In this document: one piece after another, positions 5,509 through 7,283 of the stretch
Layout: every line of letters begins with the position of its first letter
How positions within the stretch are numbered: position 1 is the first letter of the stretch
Source: Chitinivibrionia bacterium
GTDB lineage: Bacteria > Krumholzibacteriota > Krumholzibacteriia > WVZY01
Direction of reading: 5' to 3'
Length of the DNA: 7,283 nucleotides
NCBI GenBank assembly: GCA_016208665.1
Contig: JACQXT010000113.1
Span: 1 to 7,283 of the forward strand
Position numbers and translations under genes: made by a program
Notes under the pieces: generated by a model
What the model was told of the DNA's origin: nothing
What the model saw: the letters and a program-made list of their open reading frames with translations, nothing else
Databases searched by the model: none

Positions 5509-7283
5509 TCACGTCCCCGCGCACCAGTCCCGCGCATTCTGGAATATCTTCAGCCAGGGGCTGGCGGTGAGCGTGCGGCGCAGCTGCTCAGGCAGCCAGT
5601 GCGGCTGCCAGGGCAGAAAGCAGCGCTCGGGGTGCGGCATCATCGCCAGGTGGCGGCCATCCGGGGTCGTCAGCGCGGTGATGCCGCCGGGGGAACCGTT
5701 CGGATTGAAGGGGTATTCCACGGTGGGGTTGCCATCGTCATCCACGAAGGCGGCCGCCGCGAGGCCATCGTCGAGCACCTTCTTGTGGAGAGCCGTGTCC
5801 GGGAAGAGCAGCTTGCCCTCGCCGTGCGCCACCGGAATGCCGAAAACGAGCCCCTCCATGCCGCGCAGCAGGACCGAGGGGCTCGGCAGGATCCTCACCG
5901 TCGACCAGCGCGACTCGAAGCGACCCGACGTGTTGTGCACGAACCGCGGCTGCACCTCCGGCGCGATCCCGCGCCACGGCACCCAGCCAAGCAGCCCGAA
6001 GAGCTGGCAGCCGTTGCAGACCCCGAGGCTGAAGGTGTCCTCGCGCGCGTAGAACGCGTCGAACATCGCCGCCAGCCGCTCGTTGAAGCGGATCGTCGCG
6101 GCCCAGCCCTTGGCGCTCTCGGGCACGTCGGCGTACGAAAAACCGCCAACCGCGGCGAGGCCCCGAAAACTCTCGAGGCTCACGCGCCCGGCGAGCAGGT
6201 CGGTCATCGTCACGTCCCAGGGTTCGAGGCCGGCAGCGTGGAAGGCGCCCGCCATCTCGCGGTCGGAGTTGCTCCCCTCCTCGCGGAGGATCGCGATTTT
6301 GTGCTTCCTCGGGGCCGAGAGGACTGCGGGCGCTGTCGGCTCCGGGGTGAACGGCAGGTGGTAGGCCGGGCCCTTGCGGTCATGGATGGCCTTGCGCTCG
6401 GCCTCGGCGCAATCGGGATTCATCTGCAGCCGCTCGAGCCGGAAGCTCGTCTCCTCCCAGGCGGCGCGCAGCACGCGCATGTCCTCGGCGAGCACATCGG
6501 CGCCGTCGACGCGGACGGCGACGGCCTTCTCCCTGCGGGTCCTCCCGATCAGGGCGCAGGGAACGTCGGCCCGGGTCAGCTCTGCGCAGATTACGGCGGC
6601 GTCTTCTGCGCGGCACTCCAGAACCAGCCCCAGTTCCTCGGCAAAGAGCGCGTGAATATTCCGGTCGTTCCCGTTCGGCTCCGGGGTCCTGTCGCTGCGC
6701 ACCCCCGCCCGCTCGCTGCCGCTGCGCGGCGGGGGGCCCCCGCTTGCGCCACCCCTGCGCCCATTCCCGGTGAAACACGTGTTCGTCTGGAGGGGTGACG
6801 CGGAGGGGAGGTCTCCGTCGCCGGACCGCAGGGAGGACGACGGAGGTCCGCAGCGGCAGGACCCCGACGCACCGGCACGGGGATCATGGTCCTCTCCCAA
6901 TGAAACATCGATGCCGCAGTTGCCGGAGAACGCCATCTCGAGCAGTGTCGTGACCAGCCCGCCGTCGCTCACGTCGTGGCCCGCCAGCACCAGGTCCCGC
7001 CCGATCAGGTCCTGCACCGCTCCGAATGCCCGCCGCACGAGCGCCGGGTTGTCCATGTCCGGCGACTCGTCCCCGATCTGCCCGAAGACCTGCGCCAACG
7101 CCGAGCCGCCGAGGCGCCTGCTGCCCTGCGCGAGATCCACGAAAAGCAGCACGCTCTCCCCCGGAGCCTTCAGATCGGGCGTCACGACCTTCGTGATGTC
7201 GGCCATCGTCGCATACGCCGAAATCACGAGCTGCCGGGGAGACTTCACCGTCGCCTGCCCAACCTTCGTCGCCATCGAGAGAC
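5509..7283 (-). CDS. purL: Phosphoribosylformylglycinamidine synthase (single-chain PurL), N-terminal part beyond window edge
   Basis: Catalyses the fourth step of purine synthesis, FGAR + Gln + ATP to FGAM, in the cytoplasm. Numbering from ATG at 7275, which is internal: the codons upstream read Leu-Ser, completing the conserved L-S-M motif, so the gene enters from the right. Residues 1-275 are the end of the FGAM synthetase (AIRS-like) half, with LVISA (16-20), GHDVSDGGL (99-107) and EELG (213-216). Residues 325-588 are the glutaminase domain: GVCNGCQ with nucleophile C420, and PHPER with H548 and E550 completing the triad. NPNGSP (524-529) and the ending SPWLKIFQNAR agree with E. coli PurL, so the C-terminus is complete. 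About 590 of an expected 1,300 residues lie in the window. Residues 128-206 are an extra low-complexity block absent from normal PurL. The region is visibly richer in GC than the polysaccharide genes. The next gene downstream is unrelated to purine synthesis. Confidence 0.95.
   Translation of the reverse strand, partial: LSMATKVGQATVKSPRQLVISAYATMADITKVVTPDLKAPGESVLLFVDLAQGSRRLGGSALAQVFGQIGDESPDMDNPALVRRAFGAVQDLIGRDLVLAGHDVSDGGLVTTLLEMAFSGNCGIDVSLGEDHDPRAGASGSCRCGPPSSSLRSGDGDLPSASPLQTNTCFTGNGRRGGASGGPPPRSGSERAGVRSDRTPEPNGNDRNIHALFAEELGLVLECRAEDAAVICAELTRADVPCALIGRTRREKAVAVRVDGADVLAEDMRVLRAAWEETSFRLERLQMNPDCAEAERKAIHDRKGPAYHLPFTPEPTAPAVLSAPRKHKIAILREEGSNSDREMAGAFHAAGLEPWDVTMTDLLAGRVSLESFRGLAAVGGFSYADVPESAKGWAATIRFNERLAAMFDAFYAREDTFSLGVCNGCQLFGLLGWVPWRGIAPEVQPRFVHNTSGRFESRWSTVRILPSPSVLLRGMEGLVFGIPVAHGEGKLLFPDTALHKKVLDDGLAAAAFVDDDGNPTVEYPFNPNGSPGGITALTTPDGRHLAMMPHPERCFLPWQPHWLPEQLRRTLTASPWLKIFQNARDWCAGT
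6658..6894 (-). repeat. In-frame low-complexity, palindrome-rich insertion within purL
   Basis: In PurL proteins the stretch after the GxCGI motif is followed within about ten residues by the helix ending ALFxEELG. Here 79 residues rich in Gly, Pro, Ser and Arg come between them, with no repeat of any PurL motif. The DNA is dense in inverted repeats: CCCCCGCC/GGCGGGGG (6702-6709, 6728-6735), the palindrome AACACGTGTT (6774-6783), CTCCGTCG/CGACGGAG (6813-6820, 6838-6845) and CCCCG/CGGGG (6862-6866, 6878-6882). TCCC-NN-TGAAACA occurs at 6765-6777 and again at 6895-6907. The block keeps the frame and has no stop, so a full-length protein is still predicted. It resembles in style the in-frame palindromic elements known from Rickettsia, although no sequence relation is claimed. 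Exact ends are uncertain by several codons. Confidence 0.65.

Noticed and set aside
5113..6798. 561-codon open frame on the plus strand across the junction and purL
   Set aside because: It lies opposite strongly supported purL and co-polymerase coding sequence, its product is Arg/Ala/Gly-rich with no recognisable domain, and it has no convincing start context. It is a by-product of high GC.
6591..6908. Open frames in the other two minus-strand frames across the purL insertion
   Set aside because: These are Arg/Ala/Pro-rich shadows of the palindromic block. The frame continuous with PurL on both sides is the one to believe.
1..7283. CRISPR array, rRNA or insertion-sequence transposase
   Set aside because: No regularly spaced repeats, no rRNA-like sequence and no transposase-like product were seen on either strand.

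Overview
The window carries four protein-coding genes, all on the minus strand, so they read from right to left. Two are cut by the window edges. The GC-rich coding sequence, the two-membrane-segment Wzc/GumC-type protein, the secreted glycosidase and the E. coli-type single-chain PurL all point to a Gram-negative bacterium of proteobacterial or Desulfobacterota type. The sequence does not fix the taxon more closely, and a metagenomic contig is possible.

Layout in reading order. (1) 7283-5509: the C-terminal part of purL (FGAM synthase), with the glutamine amidotransferase domain complete. A stretch of about 79 codons (6658-6894) sits in frame inside it. It is low in complexity, rich in inverted repeats, and has no counterpart in ordinary PurL. 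(2) 5508-5370: a short segment that belongs clearly to neither neighbour and ends in an 8-bp inverted repeat. (3) 5408-3381: a Wzc/GumC-like polysaccharide co-polymerase that lacks its N-terminal membrane segment and has a degenerate tyrosine-kinase-type ATPase domain. (4) 3380-3166: a 215-bp gap with strong stem-loops and a clear ribosome binding site. (5) 3165-1045: an exported protein with a signal peptide, a Gly/Met/Gln linker, two DUF5666-like domains and a clan GH-A glycosidase-like barrel. (6) 1023-1: the N-terminal 341 residues of an O-antigen ligase/polymerase-type membrane protein, which runs off the left edge.

Genes 3, 5 and 6 make sense as the end of an exopolysaccharide locus. 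The membrane polymerase/ligase joins repeat units, the co-polymerase controls chain length and export, and the secreted glycosidase could trim or release the polymer, by analogy with PslG of the Psl system. purL is a housekeeping purine gene and visibly richer in GC. Its abrupt junction with a co-polymerase missing its 5' end suggests either a rearrangement breakpoint or a chimeric assembly. The points most worth a second look are the in-frame palindromic insertion in purL, the purL/co-polymerase junction, the degenerate kinase site, and the DUF5666-glycosidase fusion.
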